64,000 nucleotides of DNA from assembly GCF_014698475.1 (NCBI RefSeq), contig NZ_JACJTB010000022.1, positions 1 through 64,000 on the forward strand, written 5' to 3'. Numbering within the stretch: the first letter of the stretch is position 1; each line of letters starts with the position of its first letter. This DNA comes from Nostoc spongiaeforme FACHB-130 (GTDB lineage: Bacteria; Cyanobacteriota; Cyanobacteriia; Cyanobacteriales; Nostocaceae). Positions 1-6,583 of the stretch are shown here, one piece after another. A program made the translations under genes and the position numbers. Under the pieces are notes generated by a model. That model did not search any database. It saw only the letters and a list, made by a program, of their open reading frames with translations, and was not told the origin of the DNA.

Positions 1-36
1 TACTGACTTGTCACTCGAAAGAAGCTTTTGCGTCAT

Positions 37-55
37 GTGTCATATTTTATGACAC
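37..55. repeat. perfect 8-bp inverted repeat with 3-bp loop
   Basis: GTGTCATA (37-44) and TATGACAC (48-55) are perfect reverse complements around TTT. The position, downstream of the minus-strand small-gene string, suits a hairpin terminator or an operator. There is no long T-tract on the minus strand, so a simple intrinsic terminator is only one option. Confidence 0.5.
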
Positions 56-130
56 TGTGTCTACCTCGCTCACCTTATTTTCCTCCGCATACCCCTGATT
101 ATTGAGCCGATACGTTTTAATTAATCTCAT
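47..130 (-). CDS. very small ORF, 27 aa, unknown
   Basis: An ATG at 130-128 opens a 27-codon frame ending at 47. It overlaps the preceding 18-codon frame (117-173) in another phase. The two could be halves of one roughly 43-residue protein separated by a frameshift, or simply chance frames. No family is recognised. The stop codon lies inside the palindrome at 37-55. Confidence 0.2.
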   Translation of the reverse strand: MRLIKTYRLNNQGYAEENKVSEVDTVS

Positions 131-173
131 CTGGCAACAAATACTCAAGATATTTGTTAGTATTTTTCTTCAT
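117..173 (-). CDS. very small ORF, 18 aa, coupled to the upstream gene
   Basis: The ATG at 173-171 overlaps the TGA of the 219-aa gene in the form ATGA, the usual sign of translational coupling. It encodes a lysine- and asparagine-rich 18-residue peptide ending in LLPDEIN. It may be a real leaderless small gene or the first half of a frameshifted one. No function can be assigned. Confidence 0.25.
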   Translation of the reverse strand: MKKNTNKYLEYLLPDEIN

Positions 174-829
174 TTCTTAACCTCTAGATAATCGCCTAAT
201 TGAGCTTTAAAACTAGATAATTTACCTTCGGTTTCAACAGTTTTTAATCTTGATTCTTCAGCTTTGATTTCTGCCTGTTTTAGTTTTTGACTGAGTTCAT
301 CCTTGCTATGAACTGCGATGTTAGTTTCTGTAACTGTACGAACCTTAGACACATCTAAAGTCACAGATTTTTGGTCAGTGACCTCTTTTTGATTAAGATA
401 ATCAAGGTAATTACCCTTAACTTTCTCAAGCTCTGTAGCTGCCTGGATGCCAGCACCGAAAGCTTTAGCGTGTTTACCCACTACGGTAAACTTCTCGCGT
501 GTGAGGTCGAATGCTGCCCCGGTGAGTTTTAACGCTCGTGTCGCGCCCTCGTAAATTTTCATCCCCTTATCTAATTGGGCTTCTGTGGCTTGGGGTAGAC
601 TCTCAGGAGGATTAAGCGGGTCAGCGATGTGATAGTTGCTTGGGTGAAATGCTGGAATCATCGCTGGGAGCATTTCAGGGGTAACAGTCAGTAAACCAGG
701 GATGCGGCTATCTATGGTCACAGCAACGGTATTCGGGCTAGTAGTGGTTGCACCCGTTGTGCTTTTGCCTCTAGCAAGTTTTTCAGCTACGGCTTGAGCA
801 GCTGCTTTAGTGGTGTCGATTTTAGCCAT
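170..829 (-). CDS. hypothetical plasmid protein, 219 aa
   Basis: No family is recognised. The N-terminal 35 residues are rich in Ala, Thr and Lys, like a disordered or DNA-contacting tail. A proline-rich middle follows (around residues 60-80). The C-terminal third is rich in Lys and Glu with heptad-like spacing and probably forms a coiled coil. Its start overlaps the stop of the 73-aa gene by 8 bp, and its stop overlaps a tiny ATGA-coupled frame, so it belongs to the minus-strand series running from 2377 to 47. The context of small coupled genes next to a replication region suggests plasmid maintenance or mobilisation, but this is inference only. Confidence 0.75.
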   Translation of the reverse strand: MAKIDTTKAAAQAVAEKLARGKSTTGATTTSPNTVAVTIDSRIPGLLTVTPEMLPAMIPAFHPSNYHIADPLNPPESLPQATEAQLDKGMKIYEGATRALKLTGAAFDLTREKFTVVGKHAKAFGAGIQAATELEKVKGNYLDYLNQKEVTDQKSVTLDVSKVRTVTETNIAVHSKDELSQKLKQAEIKAEESRLKTVETEGKLSSFKAQLGDYLEVKK

Positions 830-1043
830 TGTTCAAGAACTTTCTCGCGTTAATTAGTGATTGATAGCGAATTTCTAGTTGGCGAAATGCTTTGTCTATG
901 TCGCTAAATTCCTGCGCTAATTGCTCATCTAAGTCGTATTTTTCTAATACTTCGTTGAGTTCACCCTCATCAGTTTTAGCGTTTTCAATTTGGCGATTTA
1001 AGTCATCATTCATGGTTAAGATTGAGGTGTATCTGATGCTCAA
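822..1043 (-). CDS. hypothetical small acidic helical protein, 73 aa
   Basis: A 73-residue acidic protein, predominantly charged and helical, with no recognised motif. It sits 35 bp downstream of the 64-aa gene and overlaps the start of the 219-aa gene by 8 bp, which indicates translational coupling. It could be a small partner subunit of the coiled-coil protein encoded next to it. No function is assigned. Confidence 0.65.
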   Translation of the reverse strand: MSIRYTSILTMNDDLNRQIENAKTDEGELNEVLEKYDLDEQLAQEFSDIDKAFRQLEIRYQSLINARKFLNNG

Positions 1044-1078
1044 GCTCTCAATTTTTTTGAGAGCTTAAACCCTGATAT

Positions 1079-1273
1079 CTATTCGTTAAAACCTTCGAGT
1101 CTGGATACATCTAAGTCAGTAGTCGAGTATTGGAGCGTATTGAAAAATTGACAAACATCTCCAATAGTCACATCACAGTCAAAGCGCAAAATTTTAAACT
1201 GTGGGTGTTGTCGAATTTGAGTGAGTAGTTGCTGTGACTGTGCAATCAGTTCTGGCAGTGGTTGAGTATTCAT
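1079..1273 (-). CDS. hypothetical protein, 64 aa
   Basis: A short protein of unknown function. The N-terminal half is a Gln/Leu-rich amphipathic helix and the C-terminal half is acidic. It is separated by 81 bp from the preceding gene (217 aa) and 35 bp from the following one, in the same direction. The orientation and the compact series of small genes are the main support for it being real. Confidence 0.55.
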   Translation of the reverse strand: MNTQPLPELIAQSQQLLTQIRQHPQFKILRFDCDVTIGDVCQFFNTLQYSTTDLDVSRLEGFNE

Positions 1274-1354
1274 GTTGCACTCAATAAATAAACTTAAAAA
1301 TTTTCTCTAGTAGTCCGTTCAAAAGGTCAAAGGGCAACAGTAAGACATTGGTCG

Positions 1355-2008
1355 TCATACAATAAGGTTCTTTCCCAGTTCGTTGATAATCTCATCAATT
1401 TCTTGGTGTAGGTTGGTTTCATCTGGTGTGACTTCTACAGGTTGTTTACGCAAGCTGGTTAAATCTCTAATCGCTCCCAGATACTCTTGTTTTTGATACT
1501 GCCAGTTTTGGTTGATGGCTTCTGTTAACTCGCTTTGGCGAATAGCCAAGTTATTAATGATCAACTGATTTTTAACTTGAGAGATCGCATCTACAGCCGC
1601 TATCTCCTCACTGGCTTGTTTGGCTAACTGCTCAACTAGAGATAAGCCAGTATTGGGTATTGGGCATTGGCTAGGATTGGTTATTTGTTGCTGTGGGGGA
1701 CGGGGTACATATAGGGTATTTTGTGGCTTTTCTGTGGCTGTTTGTGATGCTTGCACCATAGGCGTTTCAGGGCTTTCTAAATTTTCGCTATGTGCTGGCA
1801 ACTGTGGCTGTATGGAAGTTTCGATTTTCTTAGCAACTGCATCAAAATCCTGCCTTGGTAAGGCTTTCACTGTGTCGAAGTCATCCGGGCGAATGTCTAT
1901 CAATGCCAGTCTTAGGTCTTGTTCATTGGTTCCTAATTGGTTAACAGCATCTTGAATGCTAATTGTGTTTTGTACTGGTGTGGGCTTTGATTTAGCTGTG
2001 CGTGGCAT
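1355..2008 (-). CDS. hypothetical plasmid protein, 217 aa
   Basis: Residues 15-65 look like a compact helical domain (sequence IQDAVNQLGTNEQDLRLALI and following). A Pro/Gln-rich linker covers about 75-125, and the C-terminal part is helical and charged. No family is recognised. It follows the HTH gene with a 3-bp gap, so the two are almost certainly co-transcribed. The early helical domain could bind DNA or serve as an adaptor, but nothing in the sequence proves that. Confidence 0.7.
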   Translation of the reverse strand: MPRTAKSKPTPVQNTISIQDAVNQLGTNEQDLRLALIDIRPDDFDTVKALPRQDFDAVAKKIETSIQPQLPAHSENLESPETPMVQASQTATEKPQNTLYVPRPPQQQITNPSQCPIPNTGLSLVEQLAKQASEEIAAVDAISQVKNQLIINNLAIRQSELTEAINQNWQYQKQEYLGAIRDLTSLRKQPVEVTPDETNLHQEIDEIINELGKNLIV

Positions 2009-2011
2009 GAT

Positions 2012-2377
2012 TTACGCTCCCTTTTTTAATTGGATTTGCTGGAATGCCTGTTGATAGCGATAGCGACTAAAATCGTGCTGATTTTTCAAGATGTACCCTT
2101 TTACCCGTTCAGAACGTCTAAGCTGTGCCATAAGCCGCCCTACACGACTTAAAACCCAGGCTTGGTAAGGGCTTAGGGGCGATTCTCTGTCAATAGTTCC
2201 GTCATAGGCTTTGGGGTAAGCATTACGAAATGACTCAATACGCCAGAATGCTATGTTTTCCCAAGTGCAAAGGGTGGAACGAGCTACACCCAACAAATTG
2301 GCCAAATGTGTTTTGGTCGCTGGAAATTCAATGAATAAATCTAAATCGGTGGAATGCTTACAGCGTCTAGGTTTCAT
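2012..2377 (-). CDS. HTH-containing plasmid protein, 121 aa
   Basis: A helix-turn-helix-like stretch is visible at about residues 22-46 (KTHLANLLGVARSTLCTWEN), resembling XRE or MerR-type folds with a Trp-containing recognition helix. The rest is basic and rich in Arg and Gln, consistent with nucleic-acid binding. It is the first gene of the minus-strand small-gene string. The divergent gene at 2652 encodes a ribbon-helix-helix protein, and the 274-bp space between them holds an inverted-repeat operator candidate. A regulatory role for the plasmid small-gene cluster is plausible but not proved. Confidence 0.65.
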   Translation of the reverse strand: MKPRRCKHSTDLDLFIEFPATKTHLANLLGVARSTLCTWENIAFWRIESFRNAYPKAYDGTIDRESPLSPYQAWVLSRVGRLMAQLRRSERVKGYILKNQHDFSRYRYQQAFQQIQLKKGA

Positions 2378-2651
2378 GGGTCATACAGCAATAAACATGA
2401 ATTGATAGTTAATTAGCTAATCATCGATAAATTAAGCAGCACAATATAGCGTCAAATCGCTAAACCCCTTGCAGTACTTTTCTTTGGGGTACTCGTCGGA
2501 CACTAATTAGTAGCTGGTTGCTGATCGATTGGTTGCATTAATTTGCAATATAGCATAAAGTGCATATAAAGCAAATAAATCCACTTTATCCAATAGCAGT
2601 ATTAAGGTATGAAGTGCAAAAATATAGGCACTACAGGCTTAAAGTTGTTAT
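2378..2651. promoter_or_regulatory. divergent promoter region with operator candidate
   Basis: This AT-rich gap separates divergent genes at 2377 (minus) and 2652 (plus). AGTGC (2613-2617) and GCACT (2628-2632) form an inverted repeat with a 10-bp spacer, 20 bp before the plus-strand start codon, and another AGTGC half-site lies at 2559-2563. Ribbon-helix-helix repressors commonly bind short inverted repeats at their own promoters, so autoregulation by the 56-aa protein is a reasonable inference. Confidence 0.45.
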
Positions 2652-2822
2652 ATGGATGAAACTAAACTTGTTGCTATTCGAGTGGAAATGCCTGACGAAC
2701 TGAGAAATCAGTTTAAGTCAGTCGTAGCTAGGGAAGGAAAAAACATGAAAGATGTTTTACTCAGTTTTATTAAAGACTATGTAGCTGAACGTGAATCCAG
2801 CGAAGGCAAAGGAACAGTATGA
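2652..2822 (+). CDS. small ribbon-helix-helix (CopG/Arc-like) protein, 56 aa
   Basis: The ATG at 2652 opens a 56-codon frame ending at 2822. The pattern is typical of ribbon-helix-helix proteins: a short beta-strand (LVAIRVEMPDEL) followed by two helices with a conserved Gly/Asn turn (REGKNMKDVLLSFIKDYV). Such proteins act as dimeric DNA-binding regulators, often of plasmid partition or toxin-antitoxin genes. The stop overlaps the next start as ATGA, so it is translationally coupled to the 84-aa gene. A degenerate copy of this gene lies at 4156-4249. Confidence 0.75.
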   Translation: MDETKLVAIRVEMPDELRNQFKSVVAREGKNMKDVLLSFIKDYVAERESSEGKGTV

Positions 2823-3073
2823 CTAATACCCCTGGAAGCTATGAAGCTGATAATCCAGAAGTAACACCACAAGCACTAGATAAAGCTTTCGGCTTTATCA
2901 CTGCACTGAATAATTTCAATTGGCGAACTGACTATATAAAGTTTTGGAAGGTACTAGACTATACCCCAGATGATTGGGCAGAAAGCGAATATAAGCAGTT
3001 TCAAGAGTTAATTAATTATTTGGGGCGCTTTGATAAAGAAGCGATCGCTTTGATGATTGAGGTAGGGAAATGA
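2819..3073 (+). CDS. hypothetical WRTDYIKF-motif small protein, 84 aa
   Basis: An 84-residue protein with the core NWRTDYIKFWKVLDYTPDDW. The same core recurs in the interrupted gene at 5603-6023, so this is a small paralogous family within the window. ATGA overlaps occur at both ends: with the ribbon-helix-helix gene upstream and with the coiled-coil gene downstream. The three genes therefore form one translationally coupled module. No biochemical function is recognised. The tight association with a DNA-binding regulator might suggest a toxin-antitoxin-like or partition-associated unit, which is speculation. Confidence 0.65.
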   Translation: MTNTPGSYEADNPEVTPQALDKAFGFITALNNFNWRTDYIKFWKVLDYTPDDWAESEYKQFQELINYLGRFDKEAIALMIEVGK

Positions 3074-3369
3074 CGGAAACACCGCAACAGCCAAACCGAC
3101 TTGACCGAATAGAAGCAATTTTAGAAAGAGTAGCTACCCAGCAAGCCAGCAATACGGAAGCTATCGCTGACTTAACAGCCAACATTGATGATTTGACCAG
3201 TAATGTAAACTCTGTGCTGGCTAGGGACGCAATTCTAAATGATGTACTGCTGGAAATGAGGGACAGCCATGAGGAATTGAAGCGAGATTTTTTAGAAAAT
3301 CAGCGCACTACCAACGCCGCACTGAATCAGATGAATGCAATATTATTGCTTGCAGCTAACCAGAATTGA
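3070..3369 (+). CDS. coiled-coil protein, 99 aa, paralogous family
   Basis: The sequence has a regular heptad pattern for most of its length and begins with the signature LDRIEAILERVATQQA. Its C-terminal part (AILNDVLLEMRDSHEELKRD and then ENQRTTNAALNQ) is almost repeated in the 116-aa protein at 4246-4596. It probably forms an oligomeric coiled coil. It is coupled to the 84-aa gene by an ATGA overlap and followed within about 15 bp by intergenic repeat R1. Function unknown. Confidence 0.65.
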   Translation: MTETPQQPNRLDRIEAILERVATQQASNTEAIADLTANIDDLTSNVNSVLARDAILNDVLLEMRDSHEELKRDFLENQRTTNAALNQMNAILLLAANQN

Positions 3370-3380
3370 CCCACAGAATT

Positions 3381-3427
3381 AGGCTCTACTGAGCATCTAG
3401 GGTAAACAGTAATGGCTACCGCATCCT
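3381..3427 (+). repeat. intergenic repeat R1 of four
   Basis: This is the first copy of a repeat found immediately after coding units at 3381, 4061, 4596 and 5457. The conserved core is gcatctagggt(a/g)aacagtaatggctacc followed by (g/a)catcctc. In R1 the 3' half (cacctaatgtaactaa in other copies) is absent and replaced by a short open frame. Confidence 0.75.
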
Positions 3428-3551
3428 CATAGCCGCATCTGAAGAATATTGCCAACGAATTGCTAAAAACACTCTTAGGCGACTAATAGAAGTTATCGAC
3501 ACACAAGAAGGTGTTTTACCAATAGTTCGTATTTTTGAGGATATTACTTAA
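3393..3551 (+). pseudogene. startless 52-codon frame, remnant gene
   Basis: An open frame between a TGA at 3390-3392 and the TAA at 3549-3551 encodes a sequence with protein-like character (GYRILIAASEEYCQRIAKNT, then a helical and beta-rich tail ending RIFEDIT). It contains no ATG, GTG or TTG, so it looks like the 3' end of a lost gene. Its first residues lie inside repeat R1, and its stop overlaps the following ATG as TAATG. That junction suggests an older coupled gene pair. Family unknown. Confidence 0.4.
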
Positions 3552-3793
3552 TGACTGAAACATCAACCCAAATACCCCTAAGTGCAGTAATTCCTATACT
3601 TGCAGCCATTTCAGACCGTGATTGGGAAGGGTTTAAACAGCTAGAAGTAGAGTTTGCCAATAGCCACGGTATCGAAAATTGGGCAGATGTTTTTAATTTC
3701 CGCATCTTACCAGCGTTAGATAAAGAGTCAAAAAGATGGTTTTTGATTCAAAAATGTAGCAAAGGTTTTACTGTCAAGACTGTGGTTGATTGA
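3551..3793 (+). CDS. hypothetical protein, 80 aa
   Basis: An 80-residue protein starting at an ATG that overlaps the preceding remnant stop (TAATG). It begins with MTETS, like the MTETP and MTNTP starts of neighbouring paralogues, but its body (ISDRDWEGFKQLEVEFANSH) is different. It is followed by a coiled-coil gene that overlaps it by 8 bp, the same arrangement as the 84/99-aa pair. It may replace the WRTDYIKF protein in a second module. Function unknown. Confidence 0.55.
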   Translation: MTETSTQIPLSAVIPILAAISDRDWEGFKQLEVEFANSHGIENWADVFNFRILPALDKESKRWFLIQKCSKGFTVKTVVD

Positions 3794-4061
3794 AACAGGA
3801 GAACAAAAAACCAGCATGACACAAGCCCAAATCGACGATATCAACTCACGCCTAGATGCCCTAGCTCAAAGGGTCAGCAGCCTGGAATTACTTACAGGTA
3901 CAATCGGCACTAGCCAAGTGGCGATCGCTCAAATTCTCACTGTCCAGGCAGAACACACCCAAATATTGAATGCTCATACGGCAGATTTAGCAGAACTAAA
4001 AAATGATGTTCGTGAAATCTTGCGGATACTGCGAGATCGCAATGGTGGCAGTGGGTTATGA
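3786..4061 (+). CDS. coiled-coil protein, 91 aa
   Basis: Predicted coiled coil with leucine heptads (INSRLDALAQRVSSLELLTG) and a C-terminal REILRILRDRNGGSGL. A frameshifted copy of that C-terminus survives at about 6026-6105, showing a second decayed copy downstream. A more probable start is the ATG at 3816 (MTQAQIDDINSRL), because 3786 overlaps the upstream gene in a region with no obvious coding signal. The stop is abutted by repeat R2. Function unknown; it is probably an oligomerising partner of the upstream 80-aa protein. Confidence 0.6.
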   Translation: MIETGEQKTSMTQAQIDDINSRLDALAQRVSSLELLTGTIGTSQVAIAQILTVQAEHTQILNAHTADLAELKNDVREILRILRDRNGGSGL

Positions 4062-4155
4062 GGTTCAACCGTGCATCTAGGGTGAACAGTAATGGCTACC
4101 ACATCCTCTAATACCACCTAATGTAACTAAATGTTACTCACCATCTTTCTTACTT
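4061..4155 (+). repeat. intergenic repeat R2 of four
   Basis: This copy begins at the stop codon of the 91-aa gene with aggttcaacc. It carries the core gcatctagggtgaacagtaatggctacc (4073-4100) and the tail ataccacctaatgtaactaa (4111-4130). Its 3' end (catctttcttacttgtc) is also similar to the sequence after R4, so the repeat unit is at least about 90 bp. Confidence 0.75.
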
Positions 4156-4249
4156 GTCGTAACCAGGGAAGGGAAAAACATGAAGATGTTTTACTCAGCT
4201 TTACTATGTAGCTGAACGTGAATCCAGTCAGAGCAAAGAAACAGTATGA
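4156..4249 (+). pseudogene. degenerate copy of the ribbon-helix-helix gene
   Basis: The sequence from gtcgtaaccagggaagg to cagtatga aligns base for base with the 3' half of the intact 56-codon gene at 2652-2822. Small deletions destroy the frame. It ends in the same ATGA overlap with the next gene (ATG at 4246). This shows that the 116-aa coiled-coil gene was once the downstream member of a module headed by the same regulator. Confidence 0.8.
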
Positions 4250-4596
4250 CCAACACACCAGAACAACCAAGCCGCCTAGACCGTATTGAATCCACGCTAG
4301 AGCGTATTGCAAATCAACAAGCAACTACTAATGTGATTTTGGCAGAATTAGCCCAACGGCAAAACAACACCCAAGAACAGCTAGATAGTTTACTCAGTAC
4401 AGCACAGAATATTTTTACTAGAGATGCAATTCTCAATGATGTGTTACTTGAATTACGAGAAAATACAGAAGTGCTACAAAGAAATTTTGAACAACATCAA
4501 CTAAATTTTGATGAGAATCAGCGCACTACTAACGCGGCGTTAAACCAGCTTGGGGCAATTTTATTACAGCTAACCAGAATTGAGCCACAAAATTAG
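4246..4596 (+). CDS. coiled-coil protein, 116 aa, paralogue of the 99-aa protein
   Basis: It shares the start (MTNTPEQPSRLDRIESTLER) and C-terminal region (TRDAILNDVLLELREN, DENQRTTNAALNQLGAILL) with the 99-aa protein at 3070-3369. It has extra heptads in the middle, so it is a longer coiled coil of the same family. The upstream regulator copy is degenerate, and the WRTDYIKF gene that should lie between them is missing. Repeat R3 follows directly after the stop. Function unknown. Confidence 0.65.
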   Translation: MTNTPEQPSRLDRIESTLERIANQQATTNVILAELAQRQNNTQEQLDSLLSTAQNIFTRDAILNDVLLELRENTEVLQRNFEQHQLNFDENQRTTNAALNQLGAILLQLTRIEPQN

Positions 4597-4664
4597 ACTC
4601 GACCGCGCATCTATGGTGAACAGTAATGGCTACCGCATCCTCTACTACCACCTAATGTAACTAA
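4596..4664 (+). repeat. intergenic repeat R3 of four
   Basis: This copy is very similar to R2: gactcgaccgcgcatctatgg, then tgaacagtaatggctacc, gcatcctctactaccaccta and atgtaactaa. It starts at the stop codon of the 116-aa gene. Confidence 0.75.
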
Positions 4665-4837
4665 ATATCAAGACAGGCGATCGCGCTTGATGATTAAGGC
4701 AACAACACTGATACCGATTCGTAAATTTATCCTAATTTTCACTGCGATCGCTGATCGCCAAAATAATTGAAGCAGGAAGATGAAACAGGAGAACGAAAAG
4801 ACGGTATGAGCAAAACGACTACTAAAGGCAATAAATT

Positions 4838-5458
4838 ATGATTCAAGCCTTACGTAAACTAGTAACCTTTGAAGATTTTGCAGCGTGGCGGCCTGAAGGC
4901 ACAAGATATGAATTACATGACGGCGTGATTGTTGAAATGGCACAACCAACGGGCGACCATGAAGATGTTGTGGGTTTTTTAGCACTAGAAATATCTGCTG
5001 ATATCAAGCGTTTAAATTTACCTTATTACATCCCAAAAACTGTATTAGTCAAACCACCTGAAGGTGAATCAGCTTATTCACCAGACATATTAATCATCAA
5101 TCGACCAAATTTGGTGAATGAGCCTTTATGGAAAAAGGAATCGACTGTATCTCAGTCTGCATCTATTCCATTAGTTGTTGAAGTTGTTAGCAGTAATTGG
5201 CGAGATGATTACTACAAAAAATTAGCTGATTACGAAGCTATAGGTATTCCTGAATATTGGATTATAGATTACGCTGCTATAGGCGCTAGAAAGTTTATCG
5301 GCAATCCTAAACTGCCTACTATCTCCATTTATCAATTAATCGATGGTGAGTACCAAGTTACTCAATTTAGAGGCAGTGATCACATCGAATCTTTAACTTT
5401 TCCCGAATTGGCTCTGACCGCAGAACAGATTTTTCAATCTGCCAGCCCACTAACATAG
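4838..5458 (+). CDS. Uma2-family (DUF820) putative endonuclease, 206 aa
   Basis: The length and sequence fit the cyanobacterial Uma2/DUF820 family, which has a PD-(D/E)XK nuclease fold. The fold's acidic and basic residues are visible in YSPDILII (about residues 86-93), VVEVVSS (about 113-119) and the following RDDYYKKLADYEAIGIPEYW block. These proteins are abundant in cyanobacterial genomes and their substrates are unknown; many are thought to be associated with mobile DNA. It sits between repeats R3 and R4 like a separate cassette, with its own gap upstream (4665-4837). An upstream ATG at 4806 in another frame appears to be noise. Confidence 0.85.
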   Translation: MIQALRKLVTFEDFAAWRPEGTRYELHDGVIVEMAQPTGDHEDVVGFLALEISADIKRLNLPYYIPKTVLVKPPEGESAYSPDILIINRPNLVNEPLWKKESTVSQSASIPLVVEVVSSNWRDDYYKKLADYEAIGIPEYWIIDYAAIGARKFIGNPKLPTISIYQLIDGEYQVTQFRGSDHIESLTFPELALTAEQIFQSASPLT

Positions 5459-5545
5459 GTTCGACTGCACACAAGAGTGTAAACAGTAATGGCTCCTACT
5501 ACCCTTGCTCCCAGCTTATGTAACTAATTTTTACGCATTCCATTT
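5457..5545 (+). repeat. intergenic repeat R4 of four
   Basis: This copy is more diverged: aggttcgactgcacacaaga, then gtgtaaacagtaatggct and a tail agcttatgtaactaa, followed by the ttcttacttgt element also seen after R2. It starts at the stop codon of the Uma2 gene. Confidence 0.6.
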
Positions 5546-5602
5546 CTTACTTGTTCTTGATTCGGTCAACATTTGTAAACTCACGCGATCGCAATTCTTA
5601 AT

Positions 5603-6023
5603 ATGGAAAATTTACAGGATAACACTACCAAGCAGCAATCAAACCTTAGCTTAGAATCCTTGGGTATTGCTGACTCTTTTAAGACTCTTTTAGGAAATTT
5701 TCATTGGCGCACAGATTACATCAAATTCTGTGAGGTTTTAGGGTACACCCCCAATACGGTTCGGATAAGGAACTTACTCGTCAAGGTAAGCAAGGGAGCA
5801 GGGGTGCAGGGGTGCAAGGGAGAATTGACAGTAACCTCTCCCCTGCCCCTCTGCTCCTCCACTCCCCTGCTGCTTCAACGAAGAGATATCTTAACCGAAC
5901 GGTATTGGGTACACCCCCGACCAATGGGCAGAGGACAAATATCGACGGTTTCAGGAATTAGTGGAAGCCCTAAATCAATTTGACTCAGAGACAGTCGCTA
6001 AGATGTTGGAGGCTGGTAAGTAA
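5603..6023 (+). pseudogene. WRTDYIKF-family gene interrupted by a MITE
   Basis: The 5' part (5603-5752) encodes MENLQDNTTKQQ to FHWRTDYIKFCEVLGYTP. If the 154-bp element at 5753-5906 and one copy of the 12-bp duplication are removed, the frame continues at 5919 as DQWAEDKYRRFQELVEALNQ to LEAGK, with a stop at 6021-6023. The restored protein is a clear paralogue of the 84-aa protein at 2819-3073. As it stands the gene is broken: the apparent 126-aa frame reading through the element is chimeric and ends at 5983. Confidence 0.85.
5753..5906. mobile_element. 154-bp MITE with 17-bp inverted ends and 12-bp target duplication
   Basis: The terminal inverted repeats are AATACGGTTCGGATAAG at 5753-5769 and the complement of CTTAACCGAACGGTATT at 5890-5906 (15 of 17 matching). 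The target GGGTACACCCCC is duplicated at 5741-5752 and 5907-5918. The interior contains a G-rich stretch and its C-rich counterpart that could fold into a long hairpin. There is no coding capacity. A target duplication of this size is compatible with mobilisation by an IS4-like transposase, but no parent with these ends is present in the window. Confidence 0.85.
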
Positions 6024-6025
6024 AA

Positions 6026-6105
6026 ATGCTGAAAATCCTCACCAAGCTGACCAAAAACGGAAATCCTCACTCTTGGTGCGATCGCAACGGTGGCAGTGGC
6101 TTGTG
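6026..6105 (+). pseudogene. 3' remnant of a coiled-coil gene (91-aa paralogue)
   Basis: The end of this stretch (gatcgcaacggtggcagtgg, then cttgtga) matches the 3' end of the 91-aa gene, both encoding DRNGGSGL. Upstream bases such as gaaatcctc also align but in a shifted phase. It follows the interrupted WRTDYIKF gene directly, as expected for a decayed second module. Confidence 0.55.
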
Positions 6106-6583
6106 ATGATAAAAAATACCCAATCCAACTTTATCAGCCAAAGGCTACTCGGTTACACGCCGATTCCATTGGCAAGAGTGAAGAATCGAAGGAAACAAGC
6201 GACAATGTATCGAAAAATTTTTTTGGACAGAGATATGAAGAGTGATAACCTATTTACATCGGTTTTTTACCAAGCTGATACCAACCTATATCAAATGGAG
6301 GATGAGCTAGGCAAACAATAATATTCAGGCAATCAAATTTAAGGGGGCCGTTAGACAAAAAGATAGGCGAAAAGACTTTGCGAGGGTCATGAAACCTAAT
6401 CTTGATGGCTAATAAAGGCTTACGAATCTAGAGGACTTTACTGGACTCCACCATGCTCCACCATGACTCCACCCTTGAGGCAATGTTACCACAAGGGGCG
6501 GTCAACTATGCCCTTTTTTTTTGTGTTCTCAAAAAAAAGTGCATCAAATTGTTACAAAATTCCCTCAATGTGGTCATTTACCA
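6106..6583. other. non-coding stretch after the module array
   Basis: No convincing gene is seen. Two overlapping open frames pass through 6106-6321 (one 71 codons from an ATG at 6106), but neither has a recognisable product or a ribosome binding site. The stretch 6450-6476 contains a short direct repeat of ccaccatg. The main structure is the terminator candidate at 6493-6522. Confidence 0.4.
6493..6522 (+). terminator. intrinsic terminator candidate
   Basis: AAGGGGC (6493-6499) can pair with GCCCTT (6510-6515) around a 10-bp loop, and the right arm runs into nine or more T residues. This is a typical rho-independent arrangement for plus-strand transcription, closing the small-module array. 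It also means a TTG at 6521 is not a likely start codon. Confidence 0.6.

Noticed and set aside
3381-5545. Integron-like cassette array with R1-R4 as attC sites
   Set aside because: The repeats lack the conserved attC 7-bp ends (RYYYAAC and GTTRRRY) in the right places, and no integron integrase with its extra domain is seen; the tyrosine recombinase at 19305 is of ordinary XerC/D type.
5603-5983. An intact 126-aa protein
   Set aside because: The frame after 5752 is read through a MITE; excision restores a different, homologous C terminus.
5980-6321. A 113-aa ORF after the interrupted gene
   Set aside because: It overlaps the restored reading frame of the paralogue and a coiled-coil remnant in a different phase; its sequence is basic and low in protein character.
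6521-6583. 5' extension of the 6584-6937 gene to a TTG at 6521
   Set aside because: The TTG lies in the T-tract of an intrinsic terminator candidate and is preceded by no ribosome binding site.
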